64,000 nucleotides of DNA from a bacterium (lineage in GTDB: Bacteria; UBP14; UBA6098; 4484-93). This document shows positions 9,032-17,012 of this stretch, piece by piece. The translations under genes and the position numbers were made by a program. How positions within the stretch are numbered: position 1 is the stretch's first letter; each line of letters opens with the position of its first letter. The stretch covers positions 1 to 64,000 of the forward strand of contig JAGGUN010000022.1 of the NCBI GenBank assembly GCA_021158465.1, given 5' to 3'. The notes below the pieces were generated by a model. The model saw only the letters and a program-made list of their open reading frames with translations, ran no database searches and was not told the origin of the DNA.

Positions 9032-9580
9032 CTACTGAACGAGACCAGGTACCTGGAGAATAGGTGGATTGTCGAAATCGACGATAATATCCACACCTTT
9101 TGCTGGTCTTCCTGCCGGAACATAGACAGGTAAAGGCTCGTTCGGATCCTCCGATGAGGCGTAAATTCCTTTCACCATATTGGGACCATACCATTCTCCT
9201 TCACAGAGAAGCCCGAACCCAACTATCGCAAACTCCTCATCCTCATCGTAATTGGAAAGCCGCAGAAAATACTCGCAGGAATCGGCAAAAAAGATGCCCG
9301 AATCAAGCTCTGTGTAGTAGTTGAGGATAATAAGCAGATTGGTTAGGGGGTACTCCGGGCTCGCAGCAACAAAAGCCTGTCTGGGGTTCTCTGGCCACTC
9401 CCCCCGAAAATATATCTTCCCCTGTATACCAGGGATAGTATCGCCTGGCTCGTATATGGTGGTATCAGGATTGCTCCTCCCAACCGACCTCACAGGACCT
9501 AAACCGTGGTCGATTTCGCAGGAGACAAAGAACAAGGCGCACAGAACCAAAAATATAGTCAGCCACCATAGGTTGCGCAT
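9032..9580 (-). CDS. Small lipoprotein of unknown function
   Basis: A 182-residue protein with a lipoprotein signal: a hydrophobic stretch followed by FVSC and the lipid-modified Cys near residue 22. The rest is acidic, with many Tyr and Pro (DTTIYEPGDTIPG, PVYVPAGRP), and probably beta-rich. I do not recognise the family. The ATG at 9578-9580 is preferred over an upstream GTG because a strong GGGGGTGG ribosome site sits just before it. Its position ahead of a TonB receptor suggests an outer-membrane accessory or substrate-binding lipoprotein, but it does not resemble SusD. It has its own strong promoter. Confidence 0.7.
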   Translation of the reverse strand: MRNLWWLTIFLVLCALFFVSCEIDHGLGPVRSVGRSNPDTTIYEPGDTIPGIQGKIYFRGEWPENPRQAFVAASPEYPLTNLLIILNYYTELDSGIFFADSCEYFLRLSNYDEDEEFAIVGFGLLCEGEWYGPNMVKGIYASSEDPNEPLPVYVPAGRPAKGVDIIVDFDNPPILQVPGLVQ

Positions 9581-9607
9581 AATAACCACCCCCTGTTATT
9601 GGCAACA

Positions 9608-9636
9608 AATATAACCATTTTAATCAGAATTGTCAA
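9608..9636 (-). promoter_or_regulatory. Promoter of the lipoprotein-TonB receptor operon
   Basis: TTGACA (9631-9636) and TATATT (9608-9613) on the minus strand with 17-base spacing, a near-consensus sigma-70 promoter. It sits between the lipoprotein gene and the end of dapF. Confidence 0.75.
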
Positions 9637-9649
9637 GGATAAAATGGTG

Positions 9650-10435
9650 TTAGATAAGTTTTCCGAGGTAAACTGGTGTGACCATGCCTTCAAGGAAGTA
9701 GCGGTTATCCTCATAGGTAATGAGGAGGTTCTCTGGCTTTCTGACAAGTATGATAGCGGGGAATTCTATCTTTCCAAGTTTTTGAGCTACAACCGCTGAC
9801 GCAACTGCACCCGTGCCGCAAGCAAGGGTCTCATCCTCTATACCACGCTCATATGTCCTTATCGCGGCTGTGTGAGTATCTCTTATCTCCACGAAATCCA
9901 CATTGACCCCATCGGGTGCAAACTCCTTGTGGTTTCTGATGAGCCTGCCTACCCTCTTCACATCCACTGACCCGATATCTGCAACGAATACCACGGCATG
10001 GGGTACGCCCGTATTTATATAGAAGATGGTGAAACTTTCCTCCTCTATTGCAAGCTGAATGCCTGGACGGTAGTCCTTAGGCTCTGGCATCTCGACGCAA
10101 ACCTTCTTTCCCTTTACTGTGGCAGATATGACGCCGGCGTCTGTCTCGACTGTAAGGCTGTTCGGAAAGCCACACTGGACAGCGAAGTAGGCAACTGCTC
10201 TCGCACCGTTTCCACACATAGGAGCCCTCGAACCGTCAGGATTGTAATAGAGCATACGGATGGTTGCGGTGTCTGCATTCTCGAGGAGGATGAGCCCATC
10301 AGCACCGACTGAAAGCCGCCTCTTGCAGATTTTCCTTGCAGACTCTGATGGGTTGGAAACGATATTCCCCCGGTTATCGATGAGGATGAAATCGTTGCCG
10401 CTGGCAGAAAGCTTCATAAACTCAATTCCTTGCAT
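9650..10435 (-). CDS. dapF: Diaminopimelate epimerase
   Basis: A 261-residue cytoplasmic enzyme that converts LL- to meso-diaminopimelate for lysine and peptidoglycan synthesis. The two catalytic cysteines are present: C74 in PMCGNGARA and C206 in ACGTGA, the thiolate pair that acts as base and acid. The N-terminal KLSASGNDFILIDNR is the family signature. I place the start at the ATG at 10433-10435, which has an AAGAGGG ribosome site, rather than the GTG at 10457-10459. It overlaps the end of ispF by 14 bases, so the two are translationally coupled. Confidence 0.96.
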   Translation of the reverse strand: MQGIEFMKLSASGNDFILIDNRGNIVSNPSESARKICKRRLSVGADGLILLENADTATIRMLYYNPDGSRAPMCGNGARAVAYFAVQCGFPNSLTVETDAGVISATVKGKKVCVEMPEPKDYRPGIQLAIEEESFTIFYINTGVPHAVVFVADIGSVDVKRVGRLIRNHKEFAPDGVNVDFVEIRDTHTAAIRTYERGIEDETLACGTGAVASAVVAQKLGKIEFPAIILVRKPENLLITYEDNRYFLEGMVTPVYLGKLI

Positions 10436-10922
10436 CGCATTCCCTCTTAAGTTCCACAAGTGAGACGGTTATGCTGTCGATATATCCGTCCTCTCCCACG
10501 GGGACGGTTCCTTCAGTCCGTTTCCCTTTGATAGTGACCCTTGCCAATTCGATTCCAAGAACAGATGAGATGTTTTCCCGCATTGCCGGGATATGCTCTC
10601 TGAGGACAGGTTTATCGGTTATGACAACAGAGTCCAGATTTACAACATTCGCACCGCAGGAGAGAAGCATATCTTTTACCCTCTCAAGCAAAACGAGACT
10701 TCTTACCCCTTGGAGCAACTCATCGGTGTCAGGGAAGAGGGTTCCTATGTCGCCCAGATTTGCTGCTCCCAGAAGTGAATCTATTACCGAGTGGACGAGG
10801 CAGTCTCCGTCAGAATGCCCAAGAAGTCCATATCTGAACGGGATTTCTACCCCGCCCAAGATGAGCGGTTTTCCAGAAACGAAGCAGTGTCTGTCGAAGC
10901 CGATGCCAACTCTCAAATTCAT
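10422..10922 (-). CDS. ispF: 2-C-methyl-D-erythritol 2,4-cyclodiphosphate synthase
   Basis: A 166-residue enzyme of the MEP isoprenoid pathway that forms the cyclic diphosphate. The metal ligands are visible in GFDRHCF near the N-terminus and in LLGHSDGDCLVHSVIDSLLGA. The loop GDIGTLFPDTD is also conserved. The only plausible start is the ATG at 10920-10922. No Shine-Dalgarno precedes it, and the -10 box of its promoter ends 8 bases before the ATG, so the message is probably leaderless or nearly so. It is the first gene of an ispF-dapF pair. Other MEP genes are not in the window. Confidence 0.96.
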   Translation of the reverse strand: MNLRVGIGFDRHCFVSGKPLILGGVEIPFRYGLLGHSDGDCLVHSVIDSLLGAANLGDIGTLFPDTDELLQGVRSLVLLERVKDMLLSCGANVVNLDSVVITDKPVLREHIPAMRENISSVLGIELARVTIKGKRTEGTVPVGEDGYIDSITVSLVELKRECDARN

Positions 10923-10930
10923 AGAGAAGT

Positions 10931-10959
10931 AATATAAAGGACAGGCTTGTAGTAGTCAA
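10931..10959 (-). promoter_or_regulatory. Promoter of ispF-dapF giving a near-leaderless mRNA
   Basis: TTGACT (10954-10959) and TATATT (10931-10936) with 17-base spacing on the minus strand. The start site would fall within a few bases of the ispF ATG at 10922. It follows directly after the terminator of the upstream gene. Confidence 0.7.
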
Positions 10960-10960
10960 C

Positions 10961-10993
10961 AAAAAACCCCGCTGCCTCCAACGGCAACGGGGT
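10961..10993 (-). terminator. Rho-independent terminator of the four-repeat protein gene
   Basis: The stem ACCCCG...CGGGGT (10966-10971 with 10988-10993), extended by TGCC...GGCA (10973-10976 with 10983-10986) around one mismatch, is followed on the minus strand by TTTTTT. It is the clearest intrinsic terminator in the window. Confidence 0.9.
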
Positions 10994-11022
10994 CTTGCGG
11001 TTTGCAAGAGGAAGAGATAAAC

Positions 11023-12078
11023 TTATCTGCCGCTACCCTCTACAATGCGCAGAGCCCGTGCTGCAAGCCTTCTGGCAACAAGCGCCTCAGCAACAGCACC
11101 ACGATAGTTCCCCTCCTCGAAGAAGGAGTTTGCATTCTCCAGATGGGTGTTTGCCTCATCGAGAAGAGCAATTGCAGACTCATCTCCACTCTCTTCTATA
11201 ACAGTAGTTGCCTCCTCGATGAACCCTGTCACCTCCTCGATAACACGGGCAGCCTCCTCCTCGGTTACCTCATGTGGACCAGAGTGGATAATCCTCAGGG
11301 CACGTCTTACCATCTCTCTGGCACGCATCGTGAGACCCATCGCTGCGCGGTAGTTCCCCTCATCGTAAGCCGAATGTGCGTTTTCCTGCATCTCTGTTGC
11401 ACGCTCGAGAAGCGAGATCGCTTCCTCGTTGCCGCTTTCTGTTATCTCCTCGGTGGAACTCTCTATTATTTCATCGGTTCTCTCAAGAGCAGCAAGGACT
11501 CTATCAGGGTCAGGTTCTGCGGGATCCTCAACGAGTCTCAGAGCGCGGATGACAAGCTTACGAGCTCGTCTGGTAAGGGCAAATGCACGCTCGAACTGCT
11601 CATCCTCCAGCGCTTCCCTGGCATCTTCCTGAATCTCGACTGCTCGCTCGAGCATAGCCTGTGCATCCTCATTGTCGGACTCCGTTATCACAGGCTCAGC
11701 CCTCTCGATGAGCCTGTCCGTTTCCCGAACAGCGCGAGCCGCCATCTCAGGTGTTACCCTGCCGTGATGATCGCCATCAAGAAACGCAACCACCCTGCGA
11801 ACCATGTTGCGAGCCTGCATCGTCAGACGAAGAGCCGTCCTGCAATTGCCATCCTCGAGCATTTCCGCCGCTCGACCCTGCATATCGTTCGCACGCTCGA
11901 ATATCTCGTGAACCATCCGCACATCTGACTCCTCAACACGAGGGGCAACTTCATCGATAAGCCCCTGCGTTACCTCGAGCTGTTCCTCTGCCTCACGACA
12001 GACATCAGGCGGGTCAGCAGAGGCAAATCCAACAAACAGGAAAGCGAACAGAACCGACAAAAGAACCAACCGCTTCAT
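11023..12078 (-). CDS. Exported protein made of four tandem helical repeats
   Basis: A 351-residue protein with a signal peptide (1-21, ending ASA) and then four homologous repeats of about 73-76 residues at roughly 27-102, 113-185, 194-266 and 276-348. Each repeat runs: helix with ETD.LIE-type residues, an ITES(G/D)NE turn, a helix LLERA.E.QE.A, a (D/E)EGNYR.A turn and a basic helix (A.LTMRAREMVRRALRI). The repeats are highly charged and predicted all-helical. I do not recognise a named family. Its location is periplasmic or secreted; a structural or binding scaffold is a guess. The ATG at 12076-12078 follows a perfect AGGAGGTG. The gene is a single unit with a strong terminator and a possible sigma-54-like site upstream. 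Confidence 0.75.
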   Translation of the reverse strand: MKRLVLLSVLFAFLFVGFASADPPDVCREAEEQLEVTQGLIDEVAPRVEESDVRMVHEIFERANDMQGRAAEMLEDGNCRTALRLTMQARNMVRRVVAFLDGDHHGRVTPEMAARAVRETDRLIERAEPVITESDNEDAQAMLERAVEIQEDAREALEDEQFERAFALTRRARKLVIRALRLVEDPAEPDPDRVLAALERTDEIIESSTEEITESGNEEAISLLERATEMQENAHSAYDEGNYRAAMGLTMRAREMVRRALRIIHSGPHEVTEEEAARVIEEVTGFIEEATTVIEESGDESAIALLDEANTHLENANSFFEEGNYRGAVAEALVARRLAARALRIVEGSGR

Positions 12079-12120
12079 CTTGCACCTCCTTTTTAAGTTT
12101 TCAACCGTCCACAGAACAAG

Positions 12121-12137
12121 GAACACAATCCGTGCCA
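12121..12137 (-). promoter_or_regulatory. Possible sigma-54-type promoter of the four-repeat protein gene
   Basis: On the minus strand TGGCACG is followed at the right distance by TGT instead of TGC. The -24 half is perfect and the -12 half degenerate (GTGTT for TTGCW). No good -35/-10 pair is evident for this gene. A start site here would give a leader of about 35 bases. Confidence 0.3.
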
Positions 12138-12172
12138 AAGTATGGAATAGAGGTTTTTCTCTCTGATATTAA

Positions 12173-12202
12173 AGGAGTTACAAGGTTTAATTGTAACTTC
12201 CT
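12173..12202 (-). terminator. Long imperfect inverted repeat, possible terminator of the glyS operon
   Basis: AGGAGTTACAA (12173-12183) pairs with TTGTAACTTCCT (12191-12202) with a single extra base, leaving a 7-base loop. On the minus strand it is followed by a weak TTTAATAT run. It lies 48 bases after the stop of the PH-like gene. It could equally be an operator. Confidence 0.4.
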
Positions 12203-12250
12203 ATGGATATTATTTGAAGGAGATTGTACCGTATGGGACGGGTAGTGTAC

Positions 12251-12649
12251 TTATAGGGACAGGTGTGCCTTCAAGGTGGAGAGAAACTCTTCTGGGTTAT
12301 CCGGTTTTACCCGGAGCAATTGCTTATCCGTGAGAATAGATATAGAGTTATCCTTTTGTAGTTCGGTTGAGCGGATGCTCGAATACAGGACAGTTTTCTT
12401 TCCGATGGATTTCCTGATCACGAGTTTATTGGTCTTCAGGGTGTATGAGCGGTCGAGTCGGATGTAATTGTAGAGCATGAGTGTGATATAGAGTATGAAG
12501 CTGACACCTCTTACTATTGGGTCTGTGACGGTGAAAAGAAGGGCAAACAGTACCCCTGTCAGGATGATAGCTACAGAGACAAAGAGAACCTGGTCATGGA
12601 AGGAGAGGTATGCCCAAAACCTCTTATTTAAATCCTCTATTTCTTTCAT
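12251..12649 (-). CDS. Small membrane protein with PH-like domain
   Basis: A 132-residue protein with two membrane helices near the N-terminus (about residues 20-40 and 45-63), then a soluble part (about 66-132) whose pattern (YTLKTNKLVIRKSIGKKT followed by a strand, SIRSTEL and a final helix with PEEFLSTLKAHL) resembles the bacterial PH (bPH2/YdbT) domains of membrane proteins. Its function is unknown. It overlaps the 3' end of glyS by 26 bases and is the last gene of the long minus-strand run. Confidence 0.65.
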   Translation of the reverse strand: MKEIEDLNKRFWAYLSFHDQVLFVSVAIILTGVLFALLFTVTDPIVRGVSFILYITLMLYNYIRLDRSYTLKTNKLVIRKSIGKKTVLYSSIRSTELQKDNSISILTDKQLLRVKPDNPEEFLSTLKAHLSL

Positions 12650-13946
12650 ATCCTTTGATAAGCTCCCTCATTTTTTTCATTATGCCGTCTATATGGACTC
12701 GTATCTGTTCCATCGTGTCTCTATCTCTTATTGTTACGGTGTTATCCTTGAGTGTTTGGGAGTCGACGGTTATGCAGAACGGGGTTCCCAGTTCGTCCAT
12801 TCGGCGGTATCGTCTCCCGATGGAGCCGGACTCATCGTAGAACGGGTAAGCGAATTCTCTCAAATTCTCTGTAATCCTTCTTGCGATCTCTGGCATACGC
12901 TCGCGTTTGACGAGTGGGAAGACCCCCATAGTGAGTGGTGCGATCTTTGGGTGGAGCTTTAGAACAACTCGTTCAGGTTCTTCCTCATAGGCGTCGAGCA
13001 GGAGGACGAGGATTGTCCTGTCGACCCCGCCTGATGTCTCAATTATGTGCGGTATATATCGGCGCTTGTTCTGGGTGTCGAAGTATGAGAGCTCCTTGCC
13101 GGAGAAGGATGAATGCTGTTTTAGGTCGAAGTCTCCCCTGTTGTGGATGCCTTCGATCTCCTTCCAACCGAACGGAAAGCTATATTCGATATCCACAGCC
13201 CTTTTTGCATAATGGGCAAGCTCATCTTTGTTATGCTCGTGGAATCGGAGGTTGTCCGCCCTTATGCCAAGGGAAATATACCATTTCATTCGTTCCTGTT
13301 TCCAGTATTCAAACATCTCCTCGGACTGCTCGGGCGGGACGAAGTACTGCATCTCCATCTGCTCGAACTCTCTTGTCCGGAAGATGAAGTTTCCGGGTGA
13401 GATTTCGTTTCTGAAGGCTTTTCCTATCTGCGCAACGCCGAACGGCGGTTTTACCCTCGCTGATTGGATGATATTCAGGAAGTTGAGGTATATCCCCTGT
13501 GCCGTTTCAGGGCGGAGGTATATAGTGGATGCCTCGTCCTCGATTGGTCCTATATGCGTTTTGAACATTAGATTGAATAGCCTTGGCTTGGTAAGTTCTC
13601 CGCCGCAATCGGGGCAGACAGGACTGGTTAGAGTATCCTGCTTGAAGCGGTGGTGGCATTTCTTGCACTCCACGAGTGGGTCAGTGAAGTTCTCGAGGTG
13701 CCCTGATGCACGCCAGACATCCGGGTGCATAAGTATTGCTGAATCAAATCCGATTATATTCGGGTGTAGCTGGGTCATCTCGTGCCACCAGATGTCCTTG
13801 ATATTCTTCTTCAAAAGGACACCGTAGGGACCGTAATCCCAGCAGCTGTTTATGCCACCGTATATCTCGCTCGATTGAAATATATACCCCCTTCTTTTGC
13901 AAAGTGAGATGAGTTTATCCATCAGTTCACCTGTCGGCTTTTGCAT
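12624..13946 (-). CDS. glyS: Glycyl-tRNA synthetase (homodimeric type)
   Basis: A 440-residue class II synthetase of the alpha-2 (GlyQS, eukaryote-like) type that charges tRNA(Gly). The N-terminal SSEIYGGINSCWDYGPYGVLLKKN motif region, a zinc-like CKKC...CPDC knuckle and class II motif 2 (FRNEISPGNFIFRTREFEQME) are clear. A C-terminal anticodon-binding domain begins near residue 345. There is no separate beta subunit. It follows a T9SS-type exported protein by 11 bases in the same direction and overlaps a small membrane-protein gene, so it is probably read from the same long transcript. The start has an upstream GGAG. Confidence 0.97.
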   Translation of the reverse strand: MQKPTGELMDKLISLCKRRGYIFQSSEIYGGINSCWDYGPYGVLLKKNIKDIWWHEMTQLHPNIIGFDSAILMHPDVWRASGHLENFTDPLVECKKCHHRFKQDTLTSPVCPDCGGELTKPRLFNLMFKTHIGPIEDEASTIYLRPETAQGIYLNFLNIIQSARVKPPFGVAQIGKAFRNEISPGNFIFRTREFEQMEMQYFVPPEQSEEMFEYWKQERMKWYISLGIRADNLRFHEHNKDELAHYAKRAVDIEYSFPFGWKEIEGIHNRGDFDLKQHSSFSGKELSYFDTQNKRRYIPHIIETSGGVDRTILVLLLDAYEEEPERVVLKLHPKIAPLTMGVFPLVKRERMPEIARRITENLREFAYPFYDESGSIGRRYRRMDELGTPFCITVDSQTLKDNTVTIRDRDTMEQIRVHIDGIMKKMRELIKGYERNRGFK

Positions 13947-13957
13947 ATCTATCTCCT

Positions 13958-15505
13958 CTAATATCTTACCCCTATTGTTGCTGTGAAAAATGGAGTTCTT
14001 GCATCGCTTGGACAGAACATCTGCCAGATGTATATTCCTGGTAACACGAGCTTACCCTCCTTGTCTCTGCCGTCCCAGGGCTCATCGTTCCGGATGGTTG
14101 CTATGAGGTTCCCCTCCATGTCGAATATCTTGACCAGAGTGTTCAGGTTCGGTGTGAATGTGACATAGTCGTTATATCCGTCGCTGTTTGGGGTAATTAT
14201 TCGGGTTGAGCTCTTTGCAGGATATGGGCATTCCTCCGGGCAGAGATAAGCTATCTGGTTGATGGAGATATTGTCTGTTGAATCGCAGTCATCTGTGGTG
14301 GGGAATACCTCTGTCTTGCTTGTTAGCTTGTCGAACTCTTGGCAGGTTGCCTTTGTCGGCTCGCGGACGAGGAATATTTTCTCCTCGCCTGGAAGGATTG
14401 AGTCTGTGTGGAATGTGTGGGATGTTTCCCCGTCGATGATTGATCTCTCCAAAAACTTCTGGATGATTTCCACATCGTAGGCTGGGATATCGCCTTTGTT
14501 AAAGATATGGATGAGCAGGGTTACCGTGTCCATTGTGGACAGTCTTGCTCCGTGGGTACCGGAGATTTCCTGTCTTATGGAGAGGTCGTAGCAGTTCGAA
14601 TCAACCCCGCAGATGGTTGTAAGGAACGCGTGGTTATCGGAGTATGTTCTCTCGAGACTATCGGAGGTGATGGTTGCCACATCGAAGAAACTGTCTGGTA
14701 GAAGGTGTGAGTGTATTGTGGTAGATAGAACGATAGAATCCACCTGGTCTGGGATAAGTGCTGGGATCTCCCAGATGATGGAGCCTCCGGTGGAATCGAT
14801 TATCGGATATGACGAAGAAATGCTTGTTATTCCTATATTTCCACCGAGATTTTCACTTAAAAGTATGTTCTCCACAGGGGTTTCACCGTTATTTCCAAAG
14901 TGAATGGTGTAGCTGATGGTACCTGTTTCATCACAGCCATAGGAGGACTCGGATTTGCTTACCCAGAGGTTTGGGATGAATGTTGGTAGTGTATCCTTGC
15001 AGAATGTAGTGTTGTCGGTAAAGCTCTCGAACTCGGTGTGATTGTAGAGGCATGTGCCTGCCCGGAGGGTTATGCAGTTGGTGCCTGATGGTGTTGGGTC
15101 TGGGAGGGAAGTTACATCGATATTTGCCAGAATTGAGATAGAAAAGCTCTCACCTGATGGAATTCGCGGGATGGAGAATATGTATGTATTATCCGTATGT
15201 TCTGCAGGGTATACGCCGGGAGGTAATATAGGGGGCTCATCGTGGATTGGAAGAATGTAGTGGTCGGGCAACTGAACGATAAGCGTGCATGATGATGCTT
15301 CTGTGTTTCCGCTGTTCGAGCCGACGATGATATACTGGAGTGGAAAGAGTGAGTTTGTATCACTGACTGTGTATCTGTCGCAGGGGCCGGCAAGCTCCGA
15401 CGGGTCGGTGTAGATTCTGACACCGAGCGCCTGGGAGCTTACGCCTCCGAGGGCAACGGTTGGAGTGAGGATGATTGCAAGTGTGATGAAGATATTCTTT
15501 CTCAT
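13958..15505 (-). CDS. Secreted multi-domain protein with C-terminal gliding/T9SS type B-like domain
   Basis: A 515-residue exported protein. A signal peptide (1-19) is followed by DUF11-like beta-sandwich repeats typical of surface adhesins (strings such as NTEASSCTLIVQLPDHYILP and GDIPAYDVEI). The C-terminal ~80 residues start with ITPNSDGYNDYV and contain VKIFDMEGNLIATI, WDGRDKEGK and PGIYIW, the pattern of T9SS type B sorting or FlgD-Ig-like domains. The open frame runs far upstream, but the ATG at 15503-15505 begins the signal peptide. It lies 11 bases after another T9SS-type protein and 11 bases before glyS. Confidence 0.75.
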   Translation of the reverse strand: MRKNIFITLAIILTPTVALGGVSSQALGVRIYTDPSELAGPCDRYTVSDTNSLFPLQYIIVGSNSGNTEASSCTLIVQLPDHYILPIHDEPPILPPGVYPAEHTDNTYIFSIPRIPSGESFSISILANIDVTSLPDPTPSGTNCITLRAGTCLYNHTEFESFTDNTTFCKDTLPTFIPNLWVSKSESSYGCDETGTISYTIHFGNNGETPVENILLSENLGGNIGITSISSSYPIIDSTGGSIIWEIPALIPDQVDSIVLSTTIHSHLLPDSFFDVATITSDSLERTYSDNHAFLTTICGVDSNCYDLSIRQEISGTHGARLSTMDTVTLLIHIFNKGDIPAYDVEIIQKFLERSIIDGETSHTFHTDSILPGEEKIFLVREPTKATCQEFDKLTSKTEVFPTTDDCDSTDNISINQIAYLCPEECPYPAKSSTRIITPNSDGYNDYVTFTPNLNTLVKIFDMEGNLIATIRNDEPWDGRDKEGKLVLPGIYIWQMFCPSDARTPFFTATIGVRY

Positions 15506-15516
15506 AATATGTTGTT

Positions 15517-16659
15517 CTATTTCAGTAGTACAGCCTTTTGGGTGGTTCGTACGGGGCCGGATACGAACTCGACAATATAAACTCCCGATCTCGCCTCCTC
15601 CGGGTGCCAGATAACTGAGTTTTCTCTCTCGAACGATGCGATTTCCCTTCCTGTTATATCGTATATTCTGAAATCTCCTGGGTAATCTGCTCTTATGTGG
15701 ACGGATGAGTTGAACGGGTTCGGGAAGATGGAAATCGAAATATCCTTCGGTGATAGAGGGATCTCGTTCACCGTGGATGTATCTCCTCGTGCCTCGTCGG
15801 TGGCGGCGCTGATTGTTTCGAGGTCCTCGCCGCAGACGAAGGCGAATGATATTGTGTCGGTTTCTCCGCCTGCAGGAATATCGTTCAGGATTATAACGGA
15901 GTACACGGCACAATCTGTATCCGAGATAGAACTATCCCAGGTGGGGGATATGATAAGCTCAAGGATATCCTCAGGGGAGTTTCCGTTTCCATACCAGTTG
16001 TTGAAGTTACCAAAGAGGACAGGGAGGGTGTCGGTGAGTATAGCGAACCCAGTCCAGATGGAGGAGGTAGGGTCATATTCGTATAGAAGAAGCCTTGTCG
16101 AGTCCAGCCCGCAGTAGTCGTTGTTGAAGTCGTATGCAGGAATGTCGGCGTCGTAGAAGAAGAGCAGCTTCCCACCTGTTAGATTCTCGGCTGAATTGTT
16201 GGAGAGCAATATATTGAGTTTTATCCAGTGCTCGTTTGACTTGTAGGATAACACCATCTGATAGATGGTGATGCCGATGGTTGTATCCTGGAATGAGAAT
16301 GAGGATACAGCTGATGTGGAGTCCTCGAACGCCTCGAGAGAATCCATTGTTGAGAATGTTCCAGAAGATAGTTCTCCCTCATCATTTGCTTGCCCGAAAG
16401 CGGTATGTTCAGGAAATTCTTCGAAGTAGAGGGCAAAGAATGCCCGCCAGAGATTGTCGGTGGAGGAGGTTCCGAGGTTGTGATAGACAAATCCGCCTGG
16501 TAGATGATCATCCACGCGGAGCGAGGTTGCTCCGGTATTGTGCAGGAAGAGCGTCTTGGAAGAGGCAAGAGGTTTTGCGGTATATGAAAGGAAACCCCCA
16601 CCGAGAACAAGCATGATGGGGAGTGTCTTGCGTAAAGAAGGTATCGGAGCTAATAGCAC
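15517..16659 (-). CDS. Secreted protein with C-terminal T9SS type A sorting domain
   Basis: A 380-residue exported protein of unknown function, rich in Ser/Thr/Asp and beta structure. A hydrophobic N-terminal segment (about residues 13-30) follows the basic LRKT. The last ~85 residues are a clear type A sorting domain: IFPNPFNSSVHI, DFRIYDITGREIASF, SGVYIVEF and a closing KAVLLK. The start is a GTG that overlaps the stop of the upstream small membrane protein by 10 bases. An internal ATG at 16612-16614 would shorten the signal peptide too much. Placement in the ribosomal transcript is unusual. Confidence 0.72.
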   Translation of the reverse strand: MLLAPIPSLRKTLPIMLVLGGGFLSYTAKPLASSKTLFLHNTGATSLRVDDHLPGGFVYHNLGTSSTDNLWRAFFALYFEEFPEHTAFGQANDEGELSSGTFSTMDSLEAFEDSTSAVSSFSFQDTTIGITIYQMVLSYKSNEHWIKLNILLSNNSAENLTGGKLLFFYDADIPAYDFNNDYCGLDSTRLLLYEYDPTSSIWTGFAILTDTLPVLFGNFNNWYGNGNSPEDILELIISPTWDSSISDTDCAVYSVIILNDIPAGGETDTISFAFVCGEDLETISAATDEARGDTSTVNEIPLSPKDISISIFPNPFNSSVHIRADYPGDFRIYDITGREIASFERENSVIWHPEEARSGVYIVEFVSGPVRTTQKAVLLK

Positions 16660-17012
16660 GCTTTTACCCTTTTGAAGAACTCATCAGCTTCTTCTTTGGT
16701 TATCTTACCATCAGCAAGCATCTCCTTGACATACGGGATAAGGGTTACATCAGCCTTCGCCTTCCCATTATATATTGCTTCCTTGAACTCCCGTAATGTC
16801 CGCTTTGCCTTTTCTTTGTCGTACCCCTTGGGGAGGCGTTTGACAAGATGTGAGTCGAGGAATGCAAAGGCTGCCTCGATTTGTTCCTTCTTTTCCTTAA
16901 TAGCCCGACTGGCGGCTTGGTGTCTGAGTAGAAAGAATATCCCTATACCCACAGCAATGAGGAGGATTATTATAAGGAGTAGAAGGAATATTTTCCCTTG
17001 TTCTCTTTTCAT
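16650..17012 (-). CDS. Small single-pass membrane protein of unknown function
   Basis: A 120-residue protein with one N-terminal membrane helix (about residues 8-29) and a charged helical remainder. The C-terminal stretch YVKEMLADGKITKEEADEFF looks like a short SHOCT-type helical pair. I do not recognise a named family. It overlaps rplQ by 4 bases (ATGA) and the following secreted-protein gene by 10, so it is tightly coupled to the ribosomal run. Confidence 0.7.
   Translation of the reverse strand: MKREQGKIFLLLLIIILLIAVGIGIFFLLRHQAASRAIKEKKEQIEAAFAFLDSHLVKRLPKGYDKEKAKRTLREFKEAIYNGKAKADVTLIPYVKEMLADGKITKEEADEFFKRVKACY

Noticed and set aside
9590-9649. Cobalamin riboswitch ahead of the lipoprotein-TonB receptor genes
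   Set aside because: The leader is too short and consists of a promoter and a ribosome site.
10436-10459. GTG start for dapF at 10459
   Set aside because: The ATG at 10435 has a better AAGAGGG site and matches the family N-terminus.
11002-11928. Long plus-strand open frame opposite the four-repeat gene
   Set aside because: It is an antisense shadow of a biased repetitive gene, with no ribosome site or domain.
15506-15913. N-terminal extension of the T9SS type B-like protein
   Set aside because: It overlaps the upstream secreted-protein gene in another frame, is Arg-rich as shadows are, and a clear signal peptide starts at 15505.
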